A DNA stretch of 64,000 bases from Trachythela sp. YZ-2020 (Eukaryota > Cnidaria > Anthozoa > Malacalcyonacea > Clavulariidae). The DNA is taken from positions 1,116,001 through 1,180,000 of the forward strand of contig JADLSH010000373.1 of assembly GCA_016169945.1 (NCBI GenBank). The letters run 5' to 3'. The translations under genes and the position numbers were made by a program. Position 1 is the first letter of the stretch. Each line of letters starts with the position of its first letter. Below are positions 47,821 through 59,036 of this stretch, piece by piece. The notes under the pieces are model-generated. The model made no database searches. It was given only the letters and a program-made list of their open reading frames with translations, and was not told the origin of the DNA.

Positions 47821-49347
47821 GTGGCCAACGAGCTTCTTGAGGCTTTTACTGCCCCTTGGGAGAATCGTGAGTCAAATTCATTGTTAGTAAGTGATTTAGC
47901 AGATGATCTGGAGGATCACCCACCACCTACTCCGAAAATTGGACAGGTAAAAGCTGCGTTAAAACACCTTAATACAAAAAAAGCTACTGGGTCAGATGGT
48001 GTGCCGGCGTGGCTCTTACATCGTTTCTGTGAAGAACTGGCACCTGTAATCCATGATATTATCTGTGCCAGTATTCTACAATGCAAGTATCCGACAGAAT
48101 ACAAACACGCCTTAAGTCCAGTCCCGAAAGTGAAAAACCCCGAAGATGTGAAGAATGATTTTAGACAAATGTCTGTGTTACCACAAATCGCGAAAGTGCT
48201 AGAGAAAATTCAACTCGGTCTTAACAAGGTAGATTTAAAGATAAATAATACGCAATATGCCTTTACCCAAGGTAAATCAACGGTCACAGCACTTGCCAAT
48301 TTCACCCAATATCTTTACGACGCCACCGATTCTAATACATTAAATGACGGAGTTCACGTTGTTTTTGTGGATTTACGCAAAGCATTCGATCTCGTTGACC
48401 ATGCTATATTACTGGCTAAACTTGCTGCTATGGGGGTTCGTAAAAATTTTTTTGGTTGTGGATACAAAGTTACCTTACAAATAGACCTCTGCAAGTGAAG
48501 CTTCCTGGAGTACTATCTACAATAAGCCATATTCCTGCTGGGGTGCCCCAAGGCGGCATAGTTTCTCCAACATTGTTTAACGTGTATGTAAATGACATAG
48601 AAGACTATGCTGATCAGAATGTAATTCCTGAAACGTGTAAGTACGCTGATGATTGTACATGTTATCAGTCGGTTCCTACAGGGTCTAGTAGCTCTATCCA
48701 GAGTGCTATAAATGCAATGGAAATCTGGGCACAGAGGAATAAAATGGAAATTAATGGGAAAAAAACTAAGGATATGTGGATAACTTTTAAGAAATCGGGT
48801 CCAATTCCACCCCCGCTGTGTGTGGGTGATACTGAAATAGAAAGGGTAAAAACTCCTGGGTACCTATTTGCAGAACGATCTAAAATGGAATACCCATGTA
48901 TCAAGTATTATTGGCAAGGCAACCAAGAGGATTTACCAATTAAGAACGTGTAGAAAGGCTAACCTGCCGTCCGAGATTGGTCTCTGCATCTATACAACAA
49001 ATATCCGACCTTTGCTTGAATATGCAAGTCCAATTTGGGGTGGATTACCTCGGTATCTTGAAGATGAACTCCAACGAGTACAGGATCGTTGTATGAGCGT
49101 AATTGGTCTTCCTAAACACACCTTGGAATCACTTGCACAGAGACGTGATAAGCAAACTCAGAAAGAATTTATGAGAATTCAGGATAATGGTGACCTCAAC
49201 CAACTTATTACTGATAATATACTGGTTCATAATCATAATCTTAGATCGAAAATAAATTGCAGGAATTTTAGAATTCCTCTGTCACAAACTGAGAGGCACA
49301 AACAGTCTTTTATACCGAGAGCCATTCGACTTTTGCATAAGAAATAG
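47821..49347 (+). pseudogene. LINE copy 2, reverse transcriptase and C-terminus
   Basis: Frames 47821-48498, 48456-48953 and 48868-49347 carry NTKKATGSDGVPAWLL, FRQMSVLPQ, FVDLRKAFDLVDH, GVPQGGIVSPTLFN, CKYADDCTCYQ (YADD retained) and NIRPLLEYASPIWGG, ending RHKQSFIPRAIRLLHKK. Breaks lie near 48,455-48,500 and 48,870-48,950. Part of the region between endonuclease and reverse transcriptase, present in copy 1 (26,336-26,500), is reduced here. The 3' UTR runs to 49493. Confidence 0.87.
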
Positions 49348-49539
49348 GCGATGTTAATCTTACATATTTAATATTTATATATGGAAACGATTGTAATTCT
49401 TATTGTACATAAGCTTAATTCATATATTGTAATACCATGTAATATTGTAATATTGTTTCACCAAGGATGGTAAATAAAGACTATTACTATAAAGACAGTG
49501 TGTTTTCTGTATCTACGTATTCGTAACTGGAATTAGTAT

Positions 49540-50948
49540 AAGAAACTTATGTCTTTCAGATTTGTTTCTAATTCATTCCACACATCAACTCCTTTGTTTA
49601 AAAGATGCAATTCTTTGAATATAGCCTCAGTATGTTCCAAATACCACTTAAAAGTCATTAGACGTACAATTTTTTCTGGATATTCATTATTTTATTAATA
49701 CGGGTTTTGTATGTGCTACCCCAAATTAAATTGCCATAAATCAGATATGGATAGACTAATGCATAATAAATTAGTTTGATAGCATTTCGATTTAAGAAAT
49801 GTCTAATATTAGCTATTATTCCGGACTTGTTCTATATTTACATCGTTCATAATAATTTTAATTTCATGCTTTGGTCTTTTGTTAGAGGATCCGAATAAAA
49901 CGAATTTTGTCTTTTGGATATTTAGAGATAATTTATTGACATTTAACCATTGGGTAACTTTGTTAATTTCTGTTTGTAAAATTACATTAATCGATTTAAG
50001 ACAGCTGTTGCTATAAAATATATTAGTGTCATCAGCAAATAATATGAATGAAAGTAATTTTCTGCATTGTTCAATATCATTTATGTAAAGTAAAAATATA
50101 ATTGGTCCAAGAATTGATCCCTGAGGGACACCACTTCCAATCACCATTTCACTTGACCTAACTTGTTCGTATTTCACAATTTTGTTTTCTATTTTTTAAA
50201 TAATCTTTAAACCATTGTTGTGTTATTCCCCGTATACCATAGTGTTCCAGTTTTTGAATCAGAATCTTGTGATTAATAGTGTCAAAGGCTTTTGACAAGT
50301 CAAGAAAGATCCCTATAGTGTATTCGTCTTTATCGATTGCTTTACTAACTCTGTCAACAAGTTCAATGACTGCATGCTCAGTGGATCTATTTTCTCTAAA
50401 ACCATACTGACTATGTGTTAACAATTTATTTTTTTCAATGAACTTAATTAATCTCTTATACATTAGCCTTTCTAGTAATTTAGAAAAACAAGTGAGAACA
50501 GAAATTGGTCGATAATTCTTAAACTCATTTTTTTTATTTGTTTTGTAAATTGGGGTTACTAGGGCTATTTTTAGGCCATCAGGAATAGTTCCACTGTGGA
50601 AAGTCAAGTTGAATATATGTGACAGGGGTTCAGAAATGTCCTTAGCAATTGCCTTAATAACTTTTGAACTTATACCATCACCACGTTTTGGTTATGTAAT
50701 GAATTTAATAAGTGTTTAAATGAGTCGAATTTATTACGTATACTTCTAGTATTTAGGTGTATCATCGAAAAACTATTCGTATTATCTAAATTTTCTGTAT
50801 TTGTTTGTCTATTCAAGTCACTAGGAAAATAATATTCACAGTTTATTCACATATAATATTCACATATTACAGGATCGAATTTTAAATATCTTAGTCTATC
50901 CATATCGTCTTCACTGATATTACTTCCGTTCATAGTAAATTCATATTC
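49540..50948 (-). pseudogene. LINE of a second family, internally deleted
   Basis: Reading from 50948 downward: an ORF2 N-terminal stretch (EYEFTMNGSN..DRLRYLKFDP), then the endonuclease start (FSMIHLNTRSIRNKFDSF, about 50,775-50,715). An abrupt jump near 50,690 leads to the reverse transcriptase (KNYRPISVL, FLDLSKAFDTINH, GVPQGSILGP, LFADDTNIFYS). It ends with a C-terminal region (NIQKKIVRLMTFKWYLEH, about 49,690-49,550). Almost the whole endonuclease is missing. There are frame breaks near 50,160-50,180 and near 49,810. Motifs place it in the CR1/jockey group, distinct from the CCCH-finger family. Confidence 0.88.
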
Positions 50949-51628
50949 TAATTCATCAAGTGTTTGAAATGGTAAAGTCGGTCATCTAAAATGACATTCA
51001 GACGTCATTCAGCGACATTCTATCTTAAAAATAATACAAATACTTGTCTGTCGGTTGAATATACATGTCCACCTTAACCTTAGTAATCTGGTATATTTTT
51101 TATATCGGTAAACTAATTATATATTAGCGTGCGGCTAAACTGGACTTTCGGACAAAAACAACGGGAAGAGGCCCAAAGACCATGTTGCTATGGTTTTGTA
51201 AGTGGCTGGGATGAATTCCCCAGGGTAAAATACCCTATATAAGATAATTTATATAGTAACGTAACTGTGTAGCAAGCCAAAGCGCCTGGGTACGAGGCTG
51301 GGCAAACCATATATAGTCAAACTACGGCAAGCACATGCGTGCTGGAAAATACCCGATAAATAAAAAAATATTCAAAATAAATACGTCTACTCGTCGTATC
51401 GAAGCAAAACTTTCTACAAGAAATAAACACATAAAAAGCTAAATTTTCGAATGGAGAAGTTTATTGTCAAATCCAAGAAATAAAGAAGATATTAAAGATT
51501 GTTTGAGTTGAACTGGAGGTATGTTTGGGATTAAAGTTTTAGTATTTTTTATTCTGTAATGTTTAGTCGGCAACATAACCCACTGTTAAAAAGCTTATTA
51601 TTCGCTGGGGCACCACAGCGACAGCCAA
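50949..51628. other. Gene-free stretch
   Basis: No protein family recognised. At 51279-51299 lies AAAGCGCCTGGGTACGAGGC plus T, which recurs in reverse orientation at 63494-63514 and is partly echoed near 30,556 (CTGGGTACGAGGAT). This suggests the edge of a dispersed repeat family. Confidence 0.5.
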
Positions 51629-51791
51629 TTGTTACCCGAATTATCTAAAATTATCTATAAATTACCACACGAACTTTACAGAATCTACATGGACTCTCGC
51701 CAACGTACTCAGGTTTGCTCAGGTCGTAATTCTAAATTATCTTTACGTGAAAGAAAAAGTATACTTCAGCGCGAAGATGTCTACGGTAAGT
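51629..51791 (+). pseudogene. Helitron N-terminal fragment
   Basis: A short frame (LSKIIYKLPHELYRIYMDSR..LRERKSILQREDVYG) resembling the N-terminal part of animal Helitron proteins. It is followed by a good splice donor (GTAAGT at 51786-51791), so it may have been an exon. Further downstream the frame is broken and no zinc-finger continuation was found. Assignment rests on resemblance and position. Confidence 0.5.
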
Positions 51792-51972
51792 ACAAAATGT
51801 GTTTCATTTGAAAATACGCTCACCTCGCATGAACCTATGCATATTCGTGGCGAGGCCTACACTAAAGATGCTGAGCGATTTCGAACGGAGTCAATGATCC
51901 ACGATTCGAAAAGTATCTAGCCAAAAATGTTGCACAAAACGTTATCAGGAATTTGATACAAGTATCACTGAA

Positions 51973-52944
51973 ATGACAACTGATACACAGACAAACTTAA
52001 TACAAAAAACAAACTGTACTGAGCACAAGGCCAGCAGAAATGATGTGGTCTGTGTTGTGATATTTTCTGAAGAAGTGCCACTGAATAAGATCTCGATATT
52101 TGTGAAGAAGAACGACGTGCAAAGTAATGTGCCAAATGATGAACATACTGCAGGTAACATTTTTTACAACAATATTTCTAAATGTAATATGAATAAAGTC
52201 TGTAAAGAAACACCTCAGTCAAAGATCAAGGCAATGTCTGTAAAGAAGCTCTCTGTGCGATCACAACATGTATTGTTTAATATAGCCTGCTCTCAAAAAC
52301 ATGTAAATGACACAACAGAACTCAACACTGGTTGTCGATTGCATCAACAGGCATACAAAAATGTCAACCATATGAAGAATGTGTGTCAGTCAGCATTATG
52401 TACTGATATTGAGACAAATCCAGGACTTGTGTTCTATATTGATCATAACAAGACAATCAGTGCACCATATAGTCAAGGGAATCAGATTATACTTGGAGAA
52501 ACAGCGGGACAGCAGTGTTTAGCAATATGCTTATGTGCTCTTATATACAACAAAAGACACAACATTGCCTCACATTCGAAGGATATCTATGGCTGAAGTC
52601 ATCCACAAGGTACTTGTGTGTTGTTAGAAGCAACAACTACATTGTATGATAATACTGGTATAAATACTTGGTCTTCAAGTGATCTACCACAAAAAGTTAA
52701 AATTTGTGGAACTGACGTTCACATACAATTGCAAGCTAATTACCAAGGAGTAGTTAATGACAATGCAGAAAGCAAATTGAACATTGCAAGTGTTATATGT
52801 CATTGTGATGAAAACACGGGTTTTTTAATTCGGCTTGGAGGTTATTGTATTTCTTGTATCTTCCATCGAACATTGAAGAAAAAGTCATACTCAATATTAG
52901 CACATGATGAAGATCATAGCCCACCTAGTCGAGGCTATCTTTAA
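51973..52944 (+). pseudogene. Helitron spacer, 2A-like motif and OTU-like domain
   Basis: The first frame (51973-52596) has a polar, low-complexity leader. It then carries TDIETNPGL (about 52,408-52,434), which matches the 2A ribosome-skipping consensus DxExNPGP except for Leu in place of the last Pro. Immediately after come VFYIDHNKTISAPYSQGNQI and AGQQCLAICLCALIYNK, the start of the OTU-like (ovarian-tumour protease-like) module of animal Helitrons, with QQC at the position of the OTU cysteine. The module continues in another frame at 52618-52944 and is truncated, so it is not functional here. OTU proteases remove ubiquitin; the role in Helitrons is not known to me. Confidence 0.65.
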
Positions 52945-53079
52945 CTTAGCAAACACCAAACTGAAGGAGGAAATTATAAATTATGAAATTCAATTTCTGT
53001 CTTGTTCTTCTGAATCGAGTAACTGTGAAAGAAAAAGGATTATGAGAAAACGCAGACACCATTGAATCAGCTTTGAATA

Positions 53080-53490
53080 AACAAAAGCTAGAAAAAAGAC
53101 AAATGAAATACAAAGCTTCAGATCAGGCAAAGAAAGGGTAAGTGCTAAATAAAAACTTGAATTATAAAAGGACAATGGGAGAAGAACTAAAACAGAAACT
53201 ATTAGAGAATAAGAGAGAAAAATACAAAGCTTTAGATCAGAGAAAGAAAGAGGAAGTGCTTAATAATCATTTGAATTATAGAAAGACCATGGGAGAAGAA
53301 CAAAAAAAGAACTTTTAGAGAATAAGAAAATGAGATATCAAGCAATGGATATATCAAAGAAGAGGGAGTTGATTGCTACAAGTTCTAGTAAAATCATGGA
53401 AAATCGCATTTCGTTGGAACCAAAACAAAAGAAATACTTGCTGAATATAGAGAAGGAAAAACGAGTGGAAAAGAAATCCAAATTTAACAA
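53080..53490 (+). pseudogene. Helitron Lys-rich coiled-coil-like repeat region
   Basis: Related segments of about 39 residues recur (for example TMGEELKQKLLENKREKYKA, then TMGEEQ..LLENKKMRYQA), rich in Lys, Glu and Gln. Repeats of this kind (KYK..D..KKEEVL) sit between the OTU-like and Rep parts of animal Helitron proteins. There are stops and a frameshift (near 53,135-53,165 and 53,310). A basic spacer or coiled coil is likely. Confidence 0.6.
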
Positions 53491-53510
53491 CATTTAACGT
53501 CCTTGATAAT

Positions 53511-54862
53511 ATGGACAATGGCTATTTCACCGGGGCTCTGTTTTTAGACCTGTCAAAAGCTTTTGACACCATCGACCACTCACTCTTATTAAAGAAATTG
53601 GACGCTATTGGTCTAAAAGGTAATACTGCAGATTGGTTTCGATCCTATTTGGGCAGTAGAACCCAAGTTACTAGTATCAATTCAGAAATTTCTCAAGTTG
53701 CTTCTATTGAAGTCGGGGTGCCGCAGGGAAGTATATTAGGACCATTACTTTTTTTTATTTATGTGAATGATCTTTCATTATGTCAACTTTCAAGCAAGAT
53801 TATTTTCTATGCGAACGATACTGTGATCTACCATTCGGCTAGAACGCTAGACGATATTAGCGACATCTTAAATTCAGACCTGGATATTGTAACCAATTGG
53901 TTTAATCAACATTTATTATCTTTGAACACCTCTAAGAGAAAATTTTTACTATTTGGGAGTCCGCAAAAATTGAAAAAGATTGATGTTTCCAGTTTCAAAA
54001 TTAGGACAGGAAATGATGAAATTGAAAAAGTGGGATCTGTCAAATACCTTGGTTTAACCCTACATCAGTATATGACGTGGGATGAGCATATTGACAATGT
54101 TATTAAGAAGATAATCCAAAGACTTGGTGTTGTCTATAGGATCAAACATTTAATACCTCTCACTACAAGACTAGTCCTATATAACTCCTTGGTCTTACCT
54201 CTGTTTGAATATGGAGATACTATATGGGGTGACAAGAACAATTCTACCTTGATGGAACGTTTGCAAATTTTACAAAATAAATCGGCCAGAATTATTCTGG
54301 ATTTACCCCCCGGGAGTTCAGCTACTGAAGCACTCAAATGTCTAAACCTGAAACCATTAAGTGAAAGACGTTTTTTTCACCGCTGCTGCTTGGCGTATAG
54401 GGGAATAAATCAAGTAATTGATTACGATTTCAATTTTACGTCCAATGTTATGTTTCACTCCTATGATACCCGGACAAAAAACAATCTTCATCTGCTTCGT
54501 GTTCGGACTAATTGGGGGAAACAGAGGCTTGCTTACCATGCTGCTAGTGATTGGAACTCATTGAACACAGATATAAGAAATAGTAACTCCTTTTCTGTAT
54601 TTAAATCACATTTTAGTGTTTCTAGTTACTATTGACATAGTTTTGAACTTTCGTATGTAGTTCAGGTTTTTGAAGTTTTAATCAATTTGTAATATACTTA
54701 CCATATTTTGTGTGCTAACTCTTAACTTATAATCTTAATTTAGACATTTTATATATTTTATTGTATAATATTGTATGATATTGTGCAGGTCCCTACTGAA
54801 AATCGCGTTTCGCGAGTAGGTTACCTGTTGAAATATTTATTAAACAAACAAAACAAACAAGT
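53511..54862 (+). pseudogene. 5'-truncated LINE inserted in the Helitron
   Basis: A 374-residue open frame encodes the palm, thumb and C-terminus of a CR1/jockey-like reverse transcriptase: ALFLDLSKAFDTIDH, GVPQGSILGPLLF, IIFYANDTVIYHS, VKYLGLTLHQYMTWDEH and a C-terminal NSFSVFKSHF. The catalytic FADD/YADD box reads YAND (Asn codon at 53814-53816), so one metal-binding Asp is lost. Otherwise the frame is intact to its stop at 54635. A 3' UTR and A-rich tail (AAACAAACAAAACAAACAA, about 54,843-54,861) follow, then Helitron sequence resumes. Endonuclease and the first half of the reverse transcriptase are absent, as expected from incomplete reverse transcription. Confidence 0.9.
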
Positions 54863-54867
54863 CAATT

Positions 54868-55964
54868 TTGCCAAATTATCCTGTTAATATGGAGAATACG
54901 GACTGTAATAATTTAACTGGAAGAGAAGTTTTCAACATTGCACCTGGTGAAGGTAAACACCCTGTATCATTAATGACTGATAAACTTTATGAGGAACTTT
55001 CATTTCCAGTTCTCTTTCCCAAGGGGAGATTTGGATACACTGCTGAACGAGACATAAAATTATCTCCAATAAAATATTTCAATGCTAGGCTATTGCATCA
55101 TAGTGGAAAATTTGCAACCAATCCAGAGTATCTCTTTTTTGCACAATTTATCATGGAGCAGAAAAAGATCTCTAATAGTATTAATATAGCTCTGAAAAAA
55201 GTACATGGTCAGTCAGTCACAGCATCACAAGTAAAATCAAATACACTATCAAATTCAAAATCTTCTTTTGCAAGATCAAGCAAATTCCTGGCTCACCTCC
55301 TTATTGGCAAAAATTCATGTATGAAGTGGTAGCAATGGTTAAACAGCTGGGAATACCAACATGGTTTATGACATTATCGTGTGCTGATTTAAGACGGCCT
55401 GAGCTTTTTCAAATTATTGGTAAAACAAAAGGCAACAACATGACAGATGAAGAAGTAGAAGCTCTGTCCTATCATGAGCGATGCTCAATGTTAAATTTAA
55501 ATCCTGTTATTGTAGCTAAACATTTTCAATACCGAGTTGAAAGTAACTGTAGATTTAACTTCGGACAGTTTTTTGCAGACAGAACAATTATTGCTGAACC
55601 TTTAGCTGAAGACATGGATGATGATATTAAGTCTGATGTTCTGACCAGAAGAAAGGAAATTTTGTCTAAAGTTAAACAGAAAATTGATGATGTGCTAAAC
55701 CCAAGAAAATCTACTTATGAACCAGATGCTACTCCAAATAGCATTTTAAACGATATAGGCATTACAGAACAAGACTACAAATGGGCTATATCAATATCTC
55801 CAGAGCTGTTATTCGATATCACACTCCAAACAAAAGAAAATAACCTGGAATATATTTTCACCACCTTCTTATGTTGTATTTTCCATGGCGTAATGAAGAG
55901 GAACTCCTGGGTCAAGACCAGACATATATTTCTACGTTTTACGAACCAAGTGTTCAAACAATAA
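54868..55964 (+). pseudogene. Helitron Rep region, catalytic HUH segment deleted
   Basis: The frame 54868-55332 carries FNIAPGEGKHPVSLMTDKLY, LSFPVLFPKGRFGYT, ERDIKLSPIKYFNARLL and YLFFAQFIMEQKKIS, hallmarks of the Helitron Rep N-terminal region. The next frame (55317-55964) has TWFMTLSCADLRRPEL and NPVIVAKHFQYRVE, then jumps directly to CRFNFGQFFADRTI. In Helitrons the intervening stretch holds the His-hydrophobic-His (HUH) nuclease motif and the start of the zinc-binding part, so the nicking centre is missing. A second jump occurs after FDITLQTK. Rep nicks and rejoins single-stranded DNA in rolling-circle transposition; this copy cannot do so. Confidence 0.88.
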
Positions 55965-56068
55965 TACAACGCAACAAAGAAATATTTGAGCCAGATGGCA
56001 ATGCTATTAATGAAGCGCTAGAAAGTTTATGAAACTTTGATGGTGTACCAACTAACTCCTATGATACA

Positions 56069-57565
56069 ATGAATGACCAGGAAAATGAAGATTTGCGACA
56101 AAGATTACCTGACGATTCTGATGAAACAGAGTCTTTTAATGAATCGTTGCCACAACATCTTGCACCAAATCCTGAATCAGTTCCACCATCCTCAGGAATA
56201 TGGTCTTACAATCAACCTTCAGACATAAGTGATGATGATTTACGAAAAACTGTAAGATCATTGAACAACGAACAACGATATGCATATGATTTGGTTCTTT
56301 CCTGGTGTAGAAATAAAATGGCAAACCTAAACACTCTTAAACCTTCTCAAGTAGATCCGATACAAGTGTTTGTTACAGGAGGTGGAGGTGCAGGTAAATC
56401 ACACTTAATTCGAGCTATATATCATACAGTTACAAAAACATTTAGACATGCTCCTATGAATCCTGAGTTACCTTCTGTGTTGTTAATGGCTCCAACTGGT
56501 GTAGCTACCATAAATATTAGTGGAACAACCATACATACTGCCCTAGAAATTCCAAGGGAATGCAATGTACCTGCAGGGTACCTGCAATGTCTGATCAGAG
56601 AAAAACACAAATGAGACTATCCTTGGCTGAATTGAGAGTAATCATAATTGATGAAATATCAATGGTCTCAAACATAGGTCTGCTGCATATTCACCAGAGA
56701 TTGAAAGAGATATTTGTTACACCTAATAACTAACTTTTTGCAGGAATCAGCATACTTGCTGTGGGTGACTTTCTTTCAGCTACCATCAATTCGAAGCGAA
56801 ATTGTATTTTCGAATTATAAGAATGATGCATTAAATCTGTACCATCCATGGCATGTCTTCAGAATGACAGAATTAACACAGATCATGAGACAAAAAGATG
56901 ACCTCACCTTCACTCAACTATTAAGTAGAGTGCGCACTGCTTCACATACAGATGATGATATCAGGTGTATTCAAGCTAGAGTAATAACTGCAGATGATAA
57001 AAATTATCCATTAGATGCATTACACGTCTTTGCAGAAAACGCACCCGTGGATGAGTACAATATTGATCGCCTAGAACAAATTCCATCACTACAATACGTA
57101 TTAAAAGCTTCAGATCAATTTCCACCCCATGTTACAAAACAGGATATCGAAAGAGTGTTGTCTAAAGGACGATACGAAACTGGAGGACTTGACACTAAAA
57201 TCGTGATCAAAGAAAATGCAAGAGTTATGCTCACAACCAATGTGGATATCAGTGATCGATTAATTAATGGCCAGTTAGGTACAGTAATAAAAGTTTCCAT
57301 TGACAGTGTTAGTAATAAACCCTCCACAATTTTTGTTAAATTTGATAACAGTAATGCTGGATCATCTGCTATACGAAATTCATCCAGCAGTTTTGCGAGA
57401 GAAAACAACCTTGTTCCTATTCAACCTATACTAGCGATTACAATTTCCATTAACTCTAGCATGGGCTTGTACTATACATAAAGTACAATGATTAACTCTA
57501 GATAACATTGTCGTCAGTTTTGATTTAAAAAAGCAAAGGTATTTTAATTATGGTCAGGTATATGT
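56069..57565 (+). pseudogene. Helitron PIF1-type helicase, broken
   Basis: Frame 56069-56614 has an acidic leader, then NEQRYAYDLVLSW, GGGGAGKSHLIRAIY (Walker A) and MAPTGVATINISGTTIHTAL (motif Ia). Walker B-like IIIDEISMVS follows at about 56,638-56,670 in a shifted frame. A third frame (56714-57481) continues with LTQIMRQKDD, NYPLDALHVFAEN, TTNVDISDRLINGQLGTVIK and FARENNLVPIQPI. A final shift reads LAWACTIHKVQ and NYGQVYV, where the sequence is cut by the BEL LTR. There are frameshifts and at least two stops. The family is a 5'-3' superfamily 1 helicase that unwinds DNA for rolling-circle transfer. Confidence 0.9.
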
Positions 57566-57797
57566 TGTCCCGTCCGGACGCGTATATATTCATATTATAT
57601 TTATGTTAATTTATGACATCGACATTGATGACGTAGACGGCATGGTTGAGCTAATTTATGCAGATCGAAAAGCGCTTAGCTTGTATGTTTTCATAAGTGT
57701 TCGTGTATGGCAGAAATATCGCAATAAAATATTAAAAACTTCGACGATTTATACGTGTTCGCTCGGAATATTTCGTAGTAATATTCGCCCGTAAACA
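57566..57797 (+). repeat. BEL/Pao 5' LTR (232 bp)
   Basis: Starts TGTCCCGTCCGG and ends GTAAACA (TG..CA). The first 68 bp recur at 63043-63110 with one visible substitution (GGACGCG against GGATGCG), which defines the LTR start. The end is placed by the primer-binding site one base downstream. The sequence to its left is Helitron helicase coding sequence. Confidence 0.88.
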
Positions 57798-57798
57798 T

Positions 57799-57816
57799 TG
57801 GTCCTTCGAGAGCCGA
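57799..57816 (+). other. Primer-binding site of the BEL/Pao element
   Basis: TGGTCCTTCGAGAGCCG lies one base after the LTR terminal CA, the position and TGG start expected for a tRNA primer site. Sites of this TGG-TCCTTCGAG-type are familiar from BEL/Pao elements; the exact tRNA was not determined. Confidence 0.8.
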
Positions 57817-57864
57817 ATATGAATCCGTGAAGAAATCTAACAGCCCCAAAAGAAGTGAAAAAGT

Positions 57865-59016
57865 ATGTCGAACGAGCAAGATAAACTCGACCAAGTAGAA
57901 TTAAATACTGTTAATAGCGTTAATGAAGCACGTTTTAGTGAAAATAAGACCGTGGACGAAGAGAAGGAACACGCTGCTAAGGTACGTTCACAAATTCAAA
58001 GTATAAAAGCCGAAAGATCTCAAGAAAAGTCTAGTGTAACTCGATTAATAACAAGACTGACAAAGCTTATTCATGACCAGGGGGGACGAACCCAAATTCG
58101 TGACATCGTTCGAAGAATCGAAAGCCAAGTCAGAAGCGCGGACATTTGTAATCGAAAACTTTACAAACTGGTTTCTAGTACTGAATTTGATGGCGTTGAA
58201 AGGTGGTTTATTGAAGTTGCTGAAAGGGCTGATGATGCAATCGCAAAGGCATTGGGACATTTGGAGGAGCGTGAGGACGAACCCCCTAGGATCCATGCCC
58301 CCAAGAACTCGGTCAGTGCTGTCGTCAGTTTCGGGTAAATCAGCGCAAACTTCAGAAGCACGTAGAAAAGCAAATGTTGCAAAATTAAAGGCAAAACAAA
58401 TCGAAGACAAAGCACATAGACGTAAGCAGCTTGAACTTATGGAGGACGAGCTTAGAAAGGAAATTGACAAAATCACGAATTAACAAAGACGGGTGTTAAA
58501 GGATGAAGTGGAGAGGCGCCGAATACAGGAAGCAAAGGATTCAGCTGCGCAAGCTGAATTGGAAGCCCACTTGATCGAAGCTGAATCTAATTTGGTAAAC
58601 CCTGAAGACTTAAGCCAACGCCTCCGAGACTTTGTCGAAGAACCCCGACAAACTGCAAATGTCGCTGACGAAACTTTGCAAGGTAAGACTACAAATTTCC
58701 TTAGTGAAACCCGTAATGAAAACATTCCACCAAAAACTAATGAAAACATTGATAAAGCTAGACAACGCACCACCTCTTGGATCGCAGACCTCCCTTCTCT
58801 TCCTGAACCCCCTGGCCTCACAAGCCCACCATACTCGCCCCAGTCCCCTTTCCACCGTTCATCAGTCCCTAAGTTAACACTCACGAAGTTTGATGGTGAC
58901 CCCTTAAAGTGGACAGATTGGGTCGGGATGTTTTATGCCATTATTCATCATTCACAAATGACGTCATTCGAGAAAATGACACACCTCCAACGCTATCGCT
59001 GGATTTCGCTATAATG
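57865..59016 (+). pseudogene. BEL/Pao Gag, N-terminal and central part
   Basis: Starts MSNEQDKLDQVEL at 57865 and runs to 58338. It continues in a second frame (to 58483) and a third (58493-59014). Content: a helical, charged N-terminus (coiled-coil-like), long Lys/Glu/Arg stretches (KANVAKLKAKQIEDKAHRRK, EVERRRIQEAK), a Pro-rich linker (SLPEPPGLTSPPYSPQSPF), and the conserved start of the capsid-like domain, LTLTKFDGDPLKWTDWVGMF. Frame changes near 58,320, 58,483 and 58,990. Gag packages the RNA and forms the particle in this family. Confidence 0.85.
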
Positions 59017-59036
59017 GCAACCACTACAATAAGGCA

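Larger units (their letters stand above)
46290..49493 (+). mobile_element. LINE, CCCH-finger ORF1 family, copy 2 (decayed, 5'-truncated)
   Basis: Protein-level match with 24740-28262 over the ORF2 N-terminus, endonuclease, reverse transcriptase and C-terminus. ORF1 is missing, so the copy is 5'-truncated at about 46,290. It ends in GGTAAATAAAGACTATTACT near 49493. A stretch of about 220 bp at 46,625-46,845 interrupts the ORF2 N-terminus. Confidence 0.88.
51629..57565 (+). mobile_element. Helitron (rolling-circle transposon), decayed and interrupted
   Basis: In order: an N-terminal exon-like piece, a spacer with a 2A-like motif and OTU-like domain, a Lys-rich repeat, a LINE insertion, the Rep (Helitron_like_N) region and a PIF1-type helicase. 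The helicase frame is cut at 57565 by a BEL/Pao LTR element. The true 5' and 3' ends (TC..CTRR) were not located because the right side is lost beyond the BEL insertion. Confidence 0.88.
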
